The notes under the pieces are model-generated. The model ran no database searches, was not told where the DNA came from, and worked only from the letters and a program-made list of their open reading frames with translations. Shown here piece by piece: positions 26,803-36,257 of a stretch of 64,000 bases of DNA (position 1 is its first letter; the number at the start of each line of letters is the position of its first letter). The DNA is from Gemmatimonadaceae bacterium (GTDB lineage: Bacteria > Gemmatimonadota > Gemmatimonadetes > Gemmatimonadales > Gemmatimonadaceae), in the NCBI GenBank assembly GCA_013697785.1, contig JACCWE010000091.1:1-64000 (forward strand), in the 5' to 3' direction. Both the position numbers and the translations under genes were made by a program.

Positions 26803-27724
26803 CGGAACCGGTTCGTTCCTGATCCGCCTCGAAGAGCGCCGTCGTCAGATAGCGCGCTCCCGAGTCCGGCGAGATGCATGCGACGCGCTTTCCCGGGCCG
26901 AGCTCGCGCGCGATTGAAAGCGCTACGAATGCGATCGCGCCCGTCGACATCCCGACGAAAAGTCCCTCCTCGCGCGCGAGCCTGCGCGCGAGAGGGAAGG
27001 CATCCTCTTCCCACGCGGTCACGATCCGATCCACTACGCTGCGGTCGAAGTTGTCCGGGACGAAGCCCGGCCCCATTCCCTGGAATTGATGCGTGCCGCG
27101 CTCGCCGCCGCTCAGCACCGGTGATCGCGCCGGCTCCACCGAGATCACCTGCGTCTTTGGTGAGCGCTCCTTGAGATAGCGGCCCACGCCGCTGATCGTC
27201 CCGCCGGTTCCCGAGCCGTACACGAACGCATCGATACGCCCGCCCATCTGTTCCCACAGCTCCGGGCCCGTGTATTCGTAGTGCACGCGCGGGTTCGCCG
27301 GATTCGAGAACTGATTCGGCATCCATGCGCCCGTCCTGTCGCGAATGCGCTCAGCTTCCTCGATCGCGGCGAGCATGCGCCGTTCGGGATCCGTGAGCAC
27401 GAGCTGCGCGCCGTACGCGAGCAGCGTGCGCTTGCGCTCCTCGCTCATCTGCGAGGGAAGGCAGAGTATGAGCTTGTAGCCTCGCGTCGCCGCGACTTGT
27501 GCCAGGCCGATGCCGGTGTTCCCGGACGTCGGCTCGACGATCGTTCCGCCCGGCTTGAGCACTCCGCGCTGCTCGGCGTCCGTGATCATCCCCAGTGCCG
27601 TGCGGTCCTTGATCGAGCCGCCGGGGTTGCTCCCTTCCACCTTCATCCACACCTCCGCCATCTCCGGCTCGACGACCTTCTCGAGCCGGACCAGCGGAGT
27701 ACGGCCTATCGCTGCATCGATCAC
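26765..27724 (-). CDS. PLP-dependent cysteine synthase (CysK/CBS-type)
   Basis: A 319-residue fold-type II PLP enzyme. Lys39 in NPGGSIKDR is the Schiff-base lysine, PTSGNTGI binds the substrate carboxylate, and GSGTGGTI binds the PLP phosphate. It should make cysteine from O-acetylserine (or a similar donor) and sulfide. The NPGGSIKDR form is also common in cystathionine-beta-synthase-like enzymes, so the exact acceptor is open. It is last in a minus-strand operon after rhodanese and OsmC genes, nine bases after the latter. The C-terminal tail is rich in Ser/Thr/Ala and overlaps the convergent PPK2 gene. Confidence 0.9.
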   Translation of the reverse strand: MIDAAIGRTPLVRLEKVVEPEMAEVWMKVEGSNPGGSIKDRTALGMITDAEQRGVLKPGGTIVEPTSGNTGIGLAQVAATRGYKLILCLPSQMSEERKRTLLAYGAQLVLTDPERRMLAAIEEAERIRDRTGAWMPNQFSNPANPRVHYEYTGPELWEQMGGRIDAFVYGSGTGGTISGVGRYLKERSPKTQVISVEPARSPVLSGGERGTHQFQGMGPGFVPDNFDRSVVDRIVTAWEEDAFPLARRLAREEGLFVGMSTGAIAFVALSIARELGPGKRVACISPDSGARYLTTALFEADQERTGSATPPTSSAASMS

Positions 27725-27733
27725 GAGTCTCCG

Positions 27734-28162
27734 TTACTTCAATTCAAGCTCCCACTCGACCGGGATCTTCGGGTCGAGTGAATCGCGCACCGAGCAGTAC
27801 TTCGTCACCGACAGCTCGATCGCCTTGAGCGCTTGCTCGCGCTCGATGCCGGGACCGGAGATCCGGAAGATCATGAGCGCGTGCTTGAGGCGGCGCGGAC
27901 TCGCATCCTCGCGAGTGCCCACCACTTCGACCTCGAGCGACGTCGCGGGAGTTCGCTGCTTCTTCAGAATCCCAACGACGTCCATCGCTGAGCACGTGCC
28001 GAGTGCGCTCAGGAGCGTGTCGACGGGGCCCTGTCCGGTCTTTCCATGACCATCGATGCGCGAAGTCACGCCACCGATCTTTCCCGTGTCGAACTCCTGC
28101 TCACCTTTCCAGACCGCGAGGATTCGTTGCGGTGGCTTTTCGGCCGGCGTGGGATCGCTCAT
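27734..28162 (-). CDS. OsmC/Ohr-family protein
   Basis: A 142-residue OsmC-like protein. The family uses a peroxidatic cysteine (in [12 protein letters not shown]) and a second cysteine (in [11 protein letters not shown]) to reduce organic hydroperoxides with thiol reductants; both cysteines are present. ATG 28162 overlaps the stop of the sulfurtransferase gene (ATGA), making them translationally coupled. The in-frame upstream extension overlaps that gene and lacks family similarity. The context suggests sulfur and thiol-redox handling. Confidence 0.9.
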   Translation of the reverse strand: MSDPTPAEKPPQRILAVWKGEQEFDTGKIGGVTSRIDGHGKTGQGPVDTLLSALGTCSAMDVVGILKKQRTPATSLEVEVVGTREDASPRRLKHALMIFRISGPGIEREQALKAIELSVTKYCSVRDSLDPKIPVEWELELK

Positions 28163-29046
28163 TTCTCGATCGGAAGTCGCACGGAATTTCCCCACTCGGT
28201 CCAACTGCCGTCGTAGTTCCGGACCTTCTCGTAGCCGAGGAGATACGAGAGCACGAACCACGTGAACGATGAGCGCTCGCCGATGCGGCAGTAAGCGACG
28301 ACATCGTCGTCCTTCTTCAGGCCGATCTCCCTCTCGTAGATCGCACGCAGGTCATCCGCGCTCTTGAAGGTGCCGTCGGTGTTCGCGCCGCGCGCCCACG
28401 GAACACTCTTCGCGCCGGGAATGTGGCCGCCGCGCAATACTCCTTCCTGGGGATACTCGGGCATGTGCGTCTTCTTCCCGGAGAACTCATCGGGCGAGCG
28501 CACATCGACGAGCGGCTTCTTCGCCTTCGAGTGCGCGAGCGTCTCGTCGCGGAACGCACGGATCTTCGAGTCGTCGCGCGGCCGCGCCTTGTACGTCGTC
28601 GTCGAGAACTTCGGAACGTCGGTCACGAATTCGCGTCCCTCCGCCTCCCACTTGATGCGGCCCCCATCGAGCACGCGCGCGTTCTCGAAGCCGAACAGCT
28701 TGAACACCCAGAAGGCATAGGTAGCCCACCAGTTGTTCTTGTCGCCATAGAACACGACGGTGGTGGACTCGTCGATCCCCTTCGAATGGAGCAGCTTCTC
28801 GAACTGCTCGGGGCTCACGTAGTCGCGCACGGTCTCGTCGTTGAGGTCGAGATGCCAGTCGACCTTCTGTGCGTTCCGTATGTGGCCGAGGTCGTAGAGG
28901 AGCACATCCTCATCGCTCTCGATGATGCGGATCTTTGGATCGTCGAGATGCTGAGCGAGCCACTCGGTGGACACGAGCACCTCGGGGTGCACGTAGCCCT
29001 TCGCCGCTATCACCTTGTCGTTGTCCACTGCCGTTGCCGATGCCAT
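28159..29046 (-). CDS. Tandem-rhodanese sulfurtransferase
   Basis: A 295-residue thiosulfate/3-mercaptopyruvate sulfurtransferase with two rhodanese domains. The N-terminal inactive one runs from about 20-145 ([31 protein letters not shown]). The C-terminal catalytic one has [19 protein letters not shown] and active-site Cys253 in CRIGERSS, a loop typical of thiosulfate-type enzymes. ATG 29046 is chosen over the upstream start because the extra 16 residues are not conserved in character. It is first in the operon with OsmC and cysteine synthase. Confidence 0.91.
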   Translation of the reverse strand: MASATAVDNDKVIAAKGYVHPEVLVSTEWLAQHLDDPKIRIIESDEDVLLYDLGHIRNAQKVDWHLDLNDETVRDYVSPEQFEKLLHSKGIDESTTVVFYGDKNNWWATYAFWVFKLFGFENARVLDGGRIKWEAEGREFVTDVPKFSTTTYKARPRDDSKIRAFRDETLAHSKAKKPLVDVRSPDEFSGKKTHMPEYPQEGVLRGGHIPGAKSVPWARGANTDGTFKSADDLRAIYEREIGLKKDDDVVAYCRIGERSSFTWFVLSYLLGYEKVRNYDGSWTEWGNSVRLPIEK

Positions 29047-29125
29047 GCCGTTCCCCCTGTTCGTGTGGACACACTGCTGAACGCCTGAGCACACGGCGTA
29101 GTTTCGCCTCGCGGAGTCGACCCAT

Positions 29126-29623
29126 CTATGACCTTGCGCGCACCACCTTCGCCGTCGCCACGATCCCGCCTACGTGACGCTGCGTGTGCTCCGCGATGTG
29201 CACGAGCAGGCCGAGCACCGTAGTCGGGAGCTTGCGGCGTCCCACGCCGCGCGAATCGAGATAGGTACCCGGTGGCGTCACACGCATCGCCTCGATCGCA
29301 CGCCCGATCGCGGTCACGGCATCGCGCGCGAGCTGATCGGCGTCGCGACCATCGTCCTCGATTTCCGCATCGAGCTCGACCGTCTGCGCATCACTGAGCA
29401 TCTTGCCGTTTTCATAGGTGAGGAGCCGATCGATGCTCCCCGCCAGATGCCGCAGATGGAAGCCCACAGCCGCCGCGCCCCCCGGCAACGCCCACAGCTG
29501 TGCCGTCGTCAGCCCCTCGGCCGCCATCGGGATGTCCTCGGCCGCCTGCATCAGTGCGTGCGCGGCGGGCATCACCATCGCCGGCATTCCTGCGATCGGG
29601 CCGCGAAGCCACGGCTCAGCCAT
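29126..29623 (-). CDS. DinB-family protein
   Basis: A 165-residue four-helix protein of the DinB/YfiT superfamily. The usual metal-binding histidines are present in [12 protein letters not shown] near residue 57 and in [15 protein letters not shown] near the C-terminus. Members are thiol-S-transferases or uncharacterised stress proteins. It stands alone and is divergent from the ferredoxin gene. The substrate is unknown. Confidence 0.85.
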   Translation of the reverse strand: MAEPWLRGPIAGMPAMVMPAAHALMQAAEDIPMAAEGLTTAQLWALPGGAAAVGFHLRHLAGSIDRLLTYENGKMLSDAQTVELDAEIEDDGRDADQLARDAVTAIGRAIEAMRVTPPGTYLDSRGVGRRKLPTTVLGLLVHIAEHTQRHVGGIVATAKVVRARS

Positions 29624-29639
29624 GAGTGTGCAACAAAAT

Positions 29640-29669
29640 TTGTCTCCGCCAAGGTGTGCGAGTTATAAG
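29640..29669 (+). promoter_or_regulatory. Candidate sigma70-type promoter for the 2Fe-2S ferredoxin gene
   Basis: TTGTCT (29640-29645) and TATAAG (29664-29669) are separated by 18 bases, matching the -35 and -10 consensus at four and five of six positions. It lies about 70 bases before the ferredoxin ATG in an A/T-richer gap. Confidence 0.4.
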
Positions 29670-29737
29670 CGAAATATGCACCGATAAACGTCAATGTAGC
29701 GTCTGCTTCGTGAGCCTTGCCCGCTAGATTTCACGCC

Positions 29738-30058
29738 ATGGGACAGTACAAGCATCACGTGTTTGTTTGCACATCGGGCGGCACGTGTCCGGGGCAGGGA
29801 AGTGATCTCGTTTTCGCGGCACTCAAGAAAGGCGCAGCCGCCGCTGGAATTCAGAACAGTGTTCGCGTCAATCACTCAGGATGCATGGGGCAGTGCGGCA
29901 ACGGTCCGATGGTGGCCGTGTATCCGGAAGCAGTATGGTATTCGCACGTTGATGTGGCCGGTGCGGAGCAGATTCTGCACGAGCATCTCATCGCCGGGCA
30001 AGTTGTCGAGCAGTATCGCTACGTCGCACCGCCTGGCGACAACAAGCTTCCCAAATAA
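29738..30058 (+). CDS. Thioredoxin-like [2Fe-2S] ferredoxin
   Basis: A 106-residue protein of the thioredoxin-like 2Fe-2S ferredoxin family. Four cysteines, Cys11, Cys17, Cys49 and Cys53 (CTSGGTC and CMGQCGNGP), would bind the cluster; the short first spacing fits the Shethna/2Fe2S-thioredoxin type. GPMVAVYPE and WYSHVDVAGAEQILHEHL complete the fold. ATG 29738 is taken rather than an earlier start that adds seven residues. The electron partner is unknown. The next gene follows after 11 bases. Confidence 0.9.
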   Translation: MGQYKHHVFVCTSGGTCPGQGSDLVFAALKKGAAAAGIQNSVRVNHSGCMGQCGNGPMVAVYPEAVWYSHVDVAGAEQILHEHLIAGQVVEQYRYVAPPGDNKLPK

Positions 30059-30069
30059 AGAAGGGCCGT

Positions 30070-30432
30070 ATGTCGATGTTTGATCAACATGATGAAAGTG
30101 CGCGCGATGGTGCGCGCTCGGAAGCAGCCACGCAGCCGATGTACGCAGCGCTCCGCTCACTCGAGGAAAACGGGGTCGACGTCACGGGCTCCGAGAGCGC
30201 TCCGGAGCTCACCATGATGCAGGTGGCGGTCGACGCCTTCCGCCGCGCCGCAGAGCTTCTCGCAGGTCGAACGTCGCCCCCGCAGCTCGGCACTCCGGAT
30301 GATCTCTGCCGCCACGTCGTTCCGCCGCGCGCGGCCGACGAGACGCCGCGCCAGTACAGCGAGCGCGTCAACAGAATGACGGAGCGCTTTCGCTCCCTCA
30401 CACAAAGCCCAGGCCGCGATCGCTCGCGCTGA
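30070..30432 (+). CDS. Hypothetical small protein after the ferredoxin gene
   Basis: A 120-residue polar protein that I do not recognise. A helical core (MQVAVDAFRRAAELLAG, TPRQYSERVNRMTERFRSL) is flanked by charged, flexible ends. It has no cysteines that could bind metal beyond one, no membrane segment and no signal. Its close position behind the ferredoxin gene (11 bases, same strand, with AGAAGGG before the ATG) suggests co-expression. Confidence 0.65.
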   Translation: MSMFDQHDESARDGARSEAATQPMYAALRSLEENGVDVTGSESAPELTMMQVAVDAFRRAAELLAGRTSPPQLGTPDDLCRHVVPPRAADETPRQYSERVNRMTERFRSLTQSPGRDRSR

Positions 30433-30438
30433 AGGTCG

Positions 30439-30801
30439 CTAGCGCTCCGAGAGCCGTCGCTGCGCACGCTTGAAGTCGCTGCGCGCGAGCTGCTCCTCCA
30501 CCGCCCGCAAATGACGTGGCCACACCGCAGTCGCCAGCGCGAAGAAGTATTTGCGCGCGACTGGCTCCGAGGAGAGAAATTCGGCGAGCTTGCGGTGGCC
30601 CTTGAGTGTGTTGCAGCCCTTGCACGCCGTCACTAAGTTCCCACCGGATCGGTCTCCTCCCCGCACGCGAGGCTGCACGTGATCGACCGTCAGCTCCTCC
30701 GCGGGAAAGATCTCTCCACAGTACACGCAGCGATGCTTGTCGCGCGTGAAGACCTGGTCTCGAGTCATGACTAGTCCGATAAATCCACGTCGTGCGCTCA
30801 T
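30439..30801 (-). CDS. HNH endonuclease
   Basis: A protein of up to 120 residues with a complete HNH fold: CVYCG (Cys25, Cys28), TVDHVQPRVRGG with the general-base region DH near 40-41, NLVTACKGCNTLKG (Asn55, Cys60, Cys63). The four cysteines bind structural zinc. The family cleaves DNA, and stand-alone copies like this are common in bacteria with no assigned role. ATG 30768, giving MTRDQVFTRDK, is an equally likely start. The 5' end overlaps or abuts a divergent small gene. Confidence 0.85.
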   Translation of the reverse strand: MSARRGFIGLVMTRDQVFTRDKHRCVYCGEIFPAEELTVDHVQPRVRGGDRSGGNLVTACKGCNTLKGHRKLAEFLSSEPVARKYFFALATAVWPRHLRAVEEQLARSDFKRAQRRLSER

Positions 30802-31087
30802 GGGTGCGGCGAAGAAATACTTCCTCGAGCAGGGCGAAGCCGCGCTCTCCGCTTCAACGAACGATGACCCGCCACGACTCACCCTCAAAGCCCTAGAGAC
30901 GATATCCATGTCGCGCAGCCGCGAACGCATCCTCAACAATCTGGACGAGATGTACCGGGAGAGCTTCGAGCGAGCCAAGGCGACCGAAGACAGCACGTCG
31001 ATGGCCACGCTCGACTTCGCCTATCGTCGTGAACAGCTCTACTTCGAGATCCTTCTCGACATTCGCGACGCCATGGAGCGGCGCTAG
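30800..31087 (+). CDS. Hypothetical small helical protein
   Basis: Up to 95 residues, not recognised. The C-terminal half is strongly helical and charged (SRERILNNLDEMYRESFERAKA, DFAYRREQLYFEILLDIRDAM), as in small coiled-coil proteins. ATG 30908 would give a 59-residue protein of only this part and leave room for a promoter opposite the HNH gene; ATG 30800 is listed to cover the longer option. The lipoprotein amidohydrolase gene starts seven bases downstream. Confidence 0.55.
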   Translation: MGAAKKYFLEQGEAALSASTNDDPPRLTLKALETISMSRSRERILNNLDEMYRESFERAKATEDSTSMATLDFAYRREQLYFEILLDIRDAMERR

Positions 31088-31093
31088 CGCGGG

Positions 31094-32791
31094 ATGGAAG
31101 TCTCCTGGCGCGCGTCGGTTCTCGTCATGATGACTGCATTCACGCTCGCCGCGTGCTCGAGCGGGAGTAAGCCCGCACCCGTCACCCTCGCGGTGGTGAA
31201 CGCCCGCGTCTGGACGGGGAATTCGAAGCGGCCGTGGGCCGAGGCGATCGCGGCGCGAGGCGATACCATCGCGGCGGTGGGCTCGAGCGCCGAAATCCGG
31301 AAGATGACTGGCGCTGGGGCGAAGATGATCGACGCGCACGGCCAGATGCTCGTCCCGGGCTTCATCGACGCGCACACGCACATCATCAGCGCAGGCCGCG
31401 GGCTCTCGTCCGTGAAGCTTCGCGATGCGAAGACGCCTGCCGAGTTCGCTTCGCGCATTCGCGACTACGTGAAGACGATTCCGAAAGGCGCGTGGGTCAC
31501 CGACGGCGACTGGGATCACACGCTCTGGGGTGGAGAGCTTCCTACGCGCCAGTGGATCGACTCTGTGTCGCCGGACAATCCGGTATGGGTTGCGCGCCTC
31601 GACGGGCACATGAGCCTCGCCAACAGCGCCGCGCTCCGGGCCGCGCACGTCACGAAGGAGACGCCCAATGTCGACGGCGGGCTGATCGTTCGCGATTCGA
31701 AGGGCGAGCCCACGGGGTTGCTCAAGGACAACGCGCAGGGGCTCGTGGATGACTCAATGCCCGACCCGCCTCCTGCGGTCGCCGACCGCGCCTTCGACGC
31801 CGCGATGAAGTACTTCGCGGAGCATGGAGTTACGTCGGCGCAGAATATGGGCACGTGGTACGACCTCTCGATCTTCGAGCGCGCGCATCACACTCCCGGG
31901 CGGATGATCACGCGGATCTACGCAGTGGTACCGCTCGCGACCTGGGAGCGTCTGCGGGACACGGTCGCGGCTCGGGGCCACGGCGATGCGTGGGTGCGGA
32001 TCGGCGGGCTCAAGGGATTCGCCGACGGCTCGCTCGGCTCGCACACCGCGGCGATGCTCGCGCCGTTCACCGACTCGCCGAAGGACAGCGGATTTTACGT
32101 CACGGAGCCCGAGAGTCTGTACGCGCGTACCTCCGGCGCCGACAAGGCAGGGCTGCATGTGATGGTGCATGCGATCGGCGATCGCGCGATTCGCATGCAG
32201 CTCGACGTTTACGCTCGTGTGGAGAAGGAAGACGGCCCGAAGGATCGCCGCTTCCGCATCGAGCACGCGCAGCACATCGCGCCGTCGGACATGGCGCGCT
32301 TCGGCACGCTCGGCGTGATCGCGAGCATGCAGCCGTACCATGAGATGGATGATGGGCGGTGGGCGGAGGCGGTCCTCGGCCACGAGCGCTCGACGACGAC
32401 GTACGCCTTCAAGTCGATCCTCGACGCAGGTGCGCGCCTCGCCTTCGGCAGCGACTGGTCCGTCGCGCCGGCGATCCCGATCGAGGGGATCTACGGCGCG
32501 GTCACGCGCGAGACGCTCGACGGGAAGCATCCCGGCGGCTGGATCCCTGAGCAGAAGATCACGGTCGAAGACGCGCTGCGCGCGTACACGAGCGGCGCCG
32601 CGTACGCGTCATTCGAGGAAAACATCAAGGGCACGCTCGAGCCGAACAAGCTCGCGGACTTCGTGCTGCTCGACCGCGATCTCACGCGCATCCCGCCCGC
32701 CGACATCCGCAACGCACGCGTGATGATGACGATCGTTGGCGGAAAAATCGTCTACGAGCAACCCGACTCAGTACTTCGCGGGCCCCAGTAG
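31094..32791 (+). CDS. Amidohydrolase (YtcJ-like), lipoprotein
   Basis: A 565-residue metal-dependent hydrolase of the amidohydrolase_3 group. The N-terminal signal ends in a lipobox LAAC (about 18-21), placing it outside the cytoplasmic membrane. Metal-site motifs are GFIDAHTHI, HAIGDRAI, IEHAQHI and FGSDWSV; KGFADGSLGSHTAAM is typical of the YtcJ family. Substrates of this group are mostly unknown amides or cyclic imides. The 3' end overlaps a minus-strand M14-peptidase relic by 24 bases. Confidence 0.9.
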   Translation: MEVSWRASVLVMMTAFTLAACSSGSKPAPVTLAVVNARVWTGNSKRPWAEAIAARGDTIAAVGSSAEIRKMTGAGAKMIDAHGQMLVPGFIDAHTHIISAGRGLSSVKLRDAKTPAEFASRIRDYVKTIPKGAWVTDGDWDHTLWGGELPTRQWIDSVSPDNPVWVARLDGHMSLANSAALRAAHVTKETPNVDGGLIVRDSKGEPTGLLKDNAQGLVDDSMPDPPPAVADRAFDAAMKYFAEHGVTSAQNMGTWYDLSIFERAHHTPGRMITRIYAVVPLATWERLRDTVAARGHGDAWVRIGGLKGFADGSLGSHTAAMLAPFTDSPKDSGFYVTEPESLYARTSGADKAGLHVMVHAIGDRAIRMQLDVYARVEKEDGPKDRRFRIEHAQHIAPSDMARFGTLGVIASMQPYHEMDDGRWAEAVLGHERSTTTYAFKSILDAGARLAFGSDWSVAPAIPIEGIYGAVTRETLDGKHPGGWIPEQKITVEDALRAYTSGAAYASFEENIKGTLEPNKLADFVLLDRDLTRIPPADIRNARVMMTIVGGKIVYEQPDSVLRGPQ

Positions 32792-32896
32792 AATCGCGTT
32801 GCGCACCAGGTGGTCGAGCGACGACCACCAGCCGCGGAACATTGGCTCATTGGTGAAGAGCACCACGTTGCCGCTGCCGATCTGCTCGTGGATCAT
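32768..32896 (-). pseudogene. 3' relic of an M14-type zinc carboxypeptidase gene
   Basis: The minus strand encodes at least 42 residues ending in a proper stop: EQIGSGNVVLFTNEPMFRGWW, then a LDHLVRNAILLGPAKY-type end. This is the C-terminal signature of secreted M14 carboxypeptidases in this kind of genome (GxGxVVLF, F/YR, W, LxNAILxGP). No catalytic part follows upstream; there lies the leader of the next plus-strand gene instead. The frame stays open for at least 18 more codons without similarity. I read it as the remains of a gene deleted when the neighbouring secreted gene came to lie here. Confidence 0.55.
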
Positions 32897-32977
32897 GAAT
32901 GCCGTAGAACATTGTGACGCTGGCATTGGACGCTCGCCCCTCTTAGCTTCGCGAAATAACTCTTCGGAGAAACCCAG

Positions 32978-33907
32978 GTGTCGCAGTCAGCTTCCCGATG
33001 GCGCGTTGCCGCCGTCATCCCGGTGTTCGCGCTCTTCGTTGCCGCCACCCCGAGCGCGACGAAGGGCATTACCTACGATTTTACGATGGACACCCATAAC
33101 GACAACGGAAAGGGCAAGGACTTCACCATGGGCGGAAAGGGCTACGTCGCCGGCGGCAACGCGCGCATCGAGTTCACCAACGTGAACAACCCGCAGATGA
33201 AGGCGCAGGGCGGCCCGTTCGCCGAAGGCTCTTACATCCTCTTCAAGGGCGCGACCAGGGAGTTCATCGTCGTCGACACGAAGCGGAAGCAGTACGCCGA
33301 CATGAATCAGGATCAGCTGATGCAGATGACGAGCATGCTGACCAACCTCGTCAAGTTCGAGATGACGAACGTTCACCTCGATGCGAACCGCGTGCAGCCG
33401 GACACTACGGTCGACGGCTTCAGGACGCAGCACTACAAGCTGACGCAGACCTATCACATGAAGCTGTCGATGGCGTTCATCCACCAGGAGACCGACGTCA
33501 ACACGAGCGGCGACTACTACTACGCCCACGAGCTCGACGATCTGATCAATCCGTATATGTCAACGGGGTGGAGCTCTTCCACGAACTTCTTCAACAACGC
33601 CGATTATACCAGTCAGCTCAAAGCGGTAGCCGCGAAGATGCCGCACGGCGTGCCGGTGCTCGCGGTGATTCGCAGCACGAACACGGACAAGAAGGGGAAA
33701 CAGCAGACGGGGACGACGACGATGCACAGCACGAACATCGTGCGTGGTGATATTCCGGCGTCGACGTTCGAAATCCCTGCGGGATACACGAAATACGAAC
33801 CGCCCACTCAGCCCGCGGCTGGTGCATCGGACGCGCAGGATGCAAATACCCAAACCGACACCACCACCAAGAAGAAGAAGCACGGGTTGTTTCACATCCC
33901 GATCTGA
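32978..33907 (+). CDS. Secreted protein of unknown function (DUF4412-like)
   Basis: A 309-residue protein with a signal peptide (about 1-27). The mature part is beta-rich, with YDFTMDTHNDNGK, GYVAGGNARIEF, GSYILFKGATREFIVVDTKRKQYADM and HYKLTQTY, resembling the LolA/LolB-like or DUF4412 fold of periplasmic proteins that report on a stored or bound substance. A Thr/Lys-rich tail ends in KKKKHGLFHIPI. The GTG start has GGAG eight bases upstream. It has no catalytic motif and the function is unknown. Confidence 0.78.
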   Translation: MSQSASRWRVAAVIPVFALFVAATPSATKGITYDFTMDTHNDNGKGKDFTMGGKGYVAGGNARIEFTNVNNPQMKAQGGPFAEGSYILFKGATREFIVVDTKRKQYADMNQDQLMQMTSMLTNLVKFEMTNVHLDANRVQPDTTVDGFRTQHYKLTQTYHMKLSMAFIHQETDVNTSGDYYYAHELDDLINPYMSTGWSSSTNFFNNADYTSQLKAVAAKMPHGVPVLAVIRSTNTDKKGKQQTGTTTMHSTNIVRGDIPASTFEIPAGYTKYEPPTQPAAGASDAQDANTQTDTTTKKKKHGLFHIPI

Positions 33908-33923
33908 GATCGGCTCGAATAGA

Positions 33924-33955
33924 CGAAGCGCCAGGCACAGAGCCCTGGCGCTTCG
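33924..33955. terminator. Bidirectional hairpin between convergent genes
   Basis: A perfect 12-bp stem (CGAAGCGCCAGG, 33924-33935, with CCTGGCGCTTCG, 33944-33955) and an 8-base loop, between the plus-strand stop at 33907 and the minus-strand stop at 33978. There is no T-run on either side. It is probably a shared terminator. Confidence 0.6.
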
Positions 33956-33977
33956 CACAGCCACGCTTCCCCGACGG

Positions 33978-36086
33978 CTAGAACGTCATCAGCTCGGCGT
34001 ACGCCTTCTTGAAGTCGTCCACCTGCGGGAGGATCGCATCCTCGAGCGCTGGCGCGTAGCCGACAAAGGTGTCCGTGCTCGCCACGCGCTTCACCGGCGC
34101 GTCGAGCCATGCGAAGCACTCGTCGGCGATCGCCGCCGCGATCTCTGCGCCGTAGCCCCACGACATCGAGTCCTCGTAGCCAACGATTACGCGATTCGTC
34201 TTCCGCACGCTCGCGAACACGGTCTCGCGATCCCACGGGCTCAGCGTGCGCAGATCGATCACCTCGACCTCCACACCCTGCTCGGCCGCGTAGTTCGCCG
34301 CGATCAGCGCGCGCTGCACCGTCGCGCCGTACGTCACCACCGTGATGTCCGATCCTTCGCGCACGACCTTCGCCTTCCCAAACGGAATCATGAAGTTCGG
34401 GCCGGGATAGCACGCCTTGTTGTACGTCTGCCGGTAGAGATGCTTGTGCTCGAGGAAGATCACCGGGTCGTCGCCTCGAATCGCGGTGCGCAGAAGCCCG
34501 TTCGCGTCGAGCGCGCTCGACGGGCAGACGACGCGGAGCCCCGGCGTGTGGGTGAACAGCGACGCACCGGTCTGTGAGTGATAGATCGCGCCGCGGATGT
34601 AGCCGCCGTATGTCGTGCGCACGACCACCGGCGCGCTGAACGCGTCGTTCGAGCGCCAGCGCATCGTCGCGAGCTCATCGCGCAGCTGCATGAACGCCGG
34701 CCAGATGTAGTCGAAGAACTGGATCTCGACCACGGGCTTGAAGCCGCGCAGCGCCAACCCGATCGCCCGGCCGATGATGTTCGCCTCGGCCAGCGGCGAG
34801 TTGTACACGCGCGCACCGCCGAACTCCTTCTGCAGTCCCCAGGTGACCTTGAAGACGCCGCCCTTTCCCTTGAGCGTGCCGAGGTTCTGATCGCGCGAGA
34901 CGTCGGCAACGTCCTCGCCGAAGATCAGGATCTTCTCGTCGCGGCGCATCTCGTCCTTCATGCACGCGTTGAGCAGATCGACCATCGTCGTCGGCTCGCC
35001 CGCAAAGTGCGGATCGTCTTCCGTGTCGAAGTTCTCGCCCGTCGGATCGACGTGCGGCGAGTAGACGCCGTGATAGATCGTGTCGGCCGTCGGCTGCGGT
35101 TGCTCGAGCGCGTCGTCCGTCGCCGCGAGCACGAGCGCGTCGACCTCCTCGCGCATCGCGGCCAACGACTCCTCCGTCGCATGCCCCTCGGCTATCAGCC
35201 ACTTCGGATAATTCACGATCGGATCGCGCGCTGCGTCGGCCTCGCGCTCCGACGTCGGGCGATACATCACCTCGTCATCCGAGAGCGAGTGCGAGTACGG
35301 ACGGATGACGTGCGCGTGCACGAGCGCGGGTCCCTTCCGCTTCCGGGCGTAGTCGATTGCGCGCGCCATCGACGCGTGCGATGCGACGAAGTCACAACCG
35401 TCGACTTCCTGGATGTACAGCCCCGGGAACGATGCGAGCAGCTTCGAGATGTTGCCCCCCGGCGTGTTCACCTCGACGGGCACCGAGATCGCGTAGCCGT
35501 TGTCCTCGACGAGATACACCACTGGCAGGCCGAGATTGCACGCGCTCGAGATCGACTCCCAGAACTCGCCCTCGCTCGTCGCGCCCTCACCGGTGGAGAC
35601 GTAGACGACCTCGTCCTCCGTGAAGCCCTCGGTAATGCCAATGAGCTTCGCGCGCTTCGATGCCTCGGCGAGCCCGACCGCCTGCAGAAACTGCGTTCCC
35701 GTCGGCGACGATGAGGAGACGATGTTCCACTTCTTGTGGCCCCAGTGGCTCGGCATCTGCCGCCCGCCAGACGCCGGATCTGCCGCCGCACCCACCGCCT
35801 CGTAGAGCATTTCGGCCGGCGTCACGCCCTGCTGCAGGCAGAAGGCGCGGTCGCGATAGTACGGGAGTGACCAGTCCGAGCCCGCGCGGATCAGCATCCC
35901 GGCAGCGGTGAGAATCGCCTCGTGCCCCGCACCCGAGATCTGAAAGAAGATCCGATTCTGCCGCTTGAGCTGGATCTCCTTGTCGTCCATACGCCGCGAC
36001 AGATACATGTTTCTGTACGCAGCGACGAGTTGATCTGCGCTCAGCGTCGTTGCGGTCGGCAGCGTGGCGGTTGCGGGCGTGGCCAT
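33978..36086 (-). CDS. 2-oxoacid dehydrogenase E1, alpha-beta fusion (branched-chain type)
   Basis: A 702-residue thiamine-diphosphate enzyme. The alpha part (about 1-335) has [23 protein letters not shown], and the TPP motif beginning [12 protein letters not shown] and ending LVEDN. A ~35-residue linker leads to the beta part (about 365-702), with [37 protein letters not shown] and FLEHKHLY. The fused form is known for branched-chain 2-oxoacid and some pyruvate complexes. The alpha-beta order and HWGHK region favour 2-oxoisovalerate. No E2 or E3 gene is nearby, so those subunits must be encoded elsewhere. Confidence 0.9.
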   Translation of the reverse strand: MATPATATLPTATTLSADQLVAAYRNMYLSRRMDDKEIQLKRQNRIFFQISGAGHEAILTAAGMLIRAGSDWSLPYYRDRAFCLQQGVTPAEMLYEAVGAAADPASGGRQMPSHWGHKKWNIVSSSSPTGTQFLQAVGLAEASKRAKLIGITEGFTEDEVVYVSTGEGATSEGEFWESISSACNLGLPVVYLVEDNGYAISVPVEVNTPGGNISKLLASFPGLYIQEVDGCDFVASHASMARAIDYARKRKGPALVHAHVIRPYSHSLSDDEVMYRPTSEREADAARDPIVNYPKWLIAEGHATEESLAAMREEVDALVLAATDDALEQPQPTADTIYHGVYSPHVDPTGENFDTEDDPHFAGEPTTMVDLLNACMKDEMRRDEKILIFGEDVADVSRDQNLGTLKGKGGVFKVTWGLQKEFGGARVYNSPLAEANIIGRAIGLALRGFKPVVEIQFFDYIWPAFMQLRDELATMRWRSNDAFSAPVVVRTTYGGYIRGAIYHSQTGASLFTHTPGLRVVCPSSALDANGLLRTAIRGDDPVIFLEHKHLYRQTYNKACYPGPNFMIPFGKAKVVREGSDITVVTYGATVQRALIAANYAAEQGVEVEVIDLRTLSPWDRETVFASVRKTNRVIVGYEDSMSWGYGAEIAAAIADECFAWLDAPVKRVASTDTFVGYAPALEDAILPQVDDFKKAYAELMTF

Positions 36087-36257
36087 GTCAGGTCAGCTCC
36101 AATGAGATCGACGGTGTAAGATACCTTCCCTCCCGCCGCTGATGCCACACGAACGGCTACCGGGGGCGCGCCGGACGCCTTATCATCCGTGGGCAGCGGT
36201 CACACGGCTGCAACTACTCTTTACGCGAGCGGCCTCGACCGCTTCCTGGACGACGAC

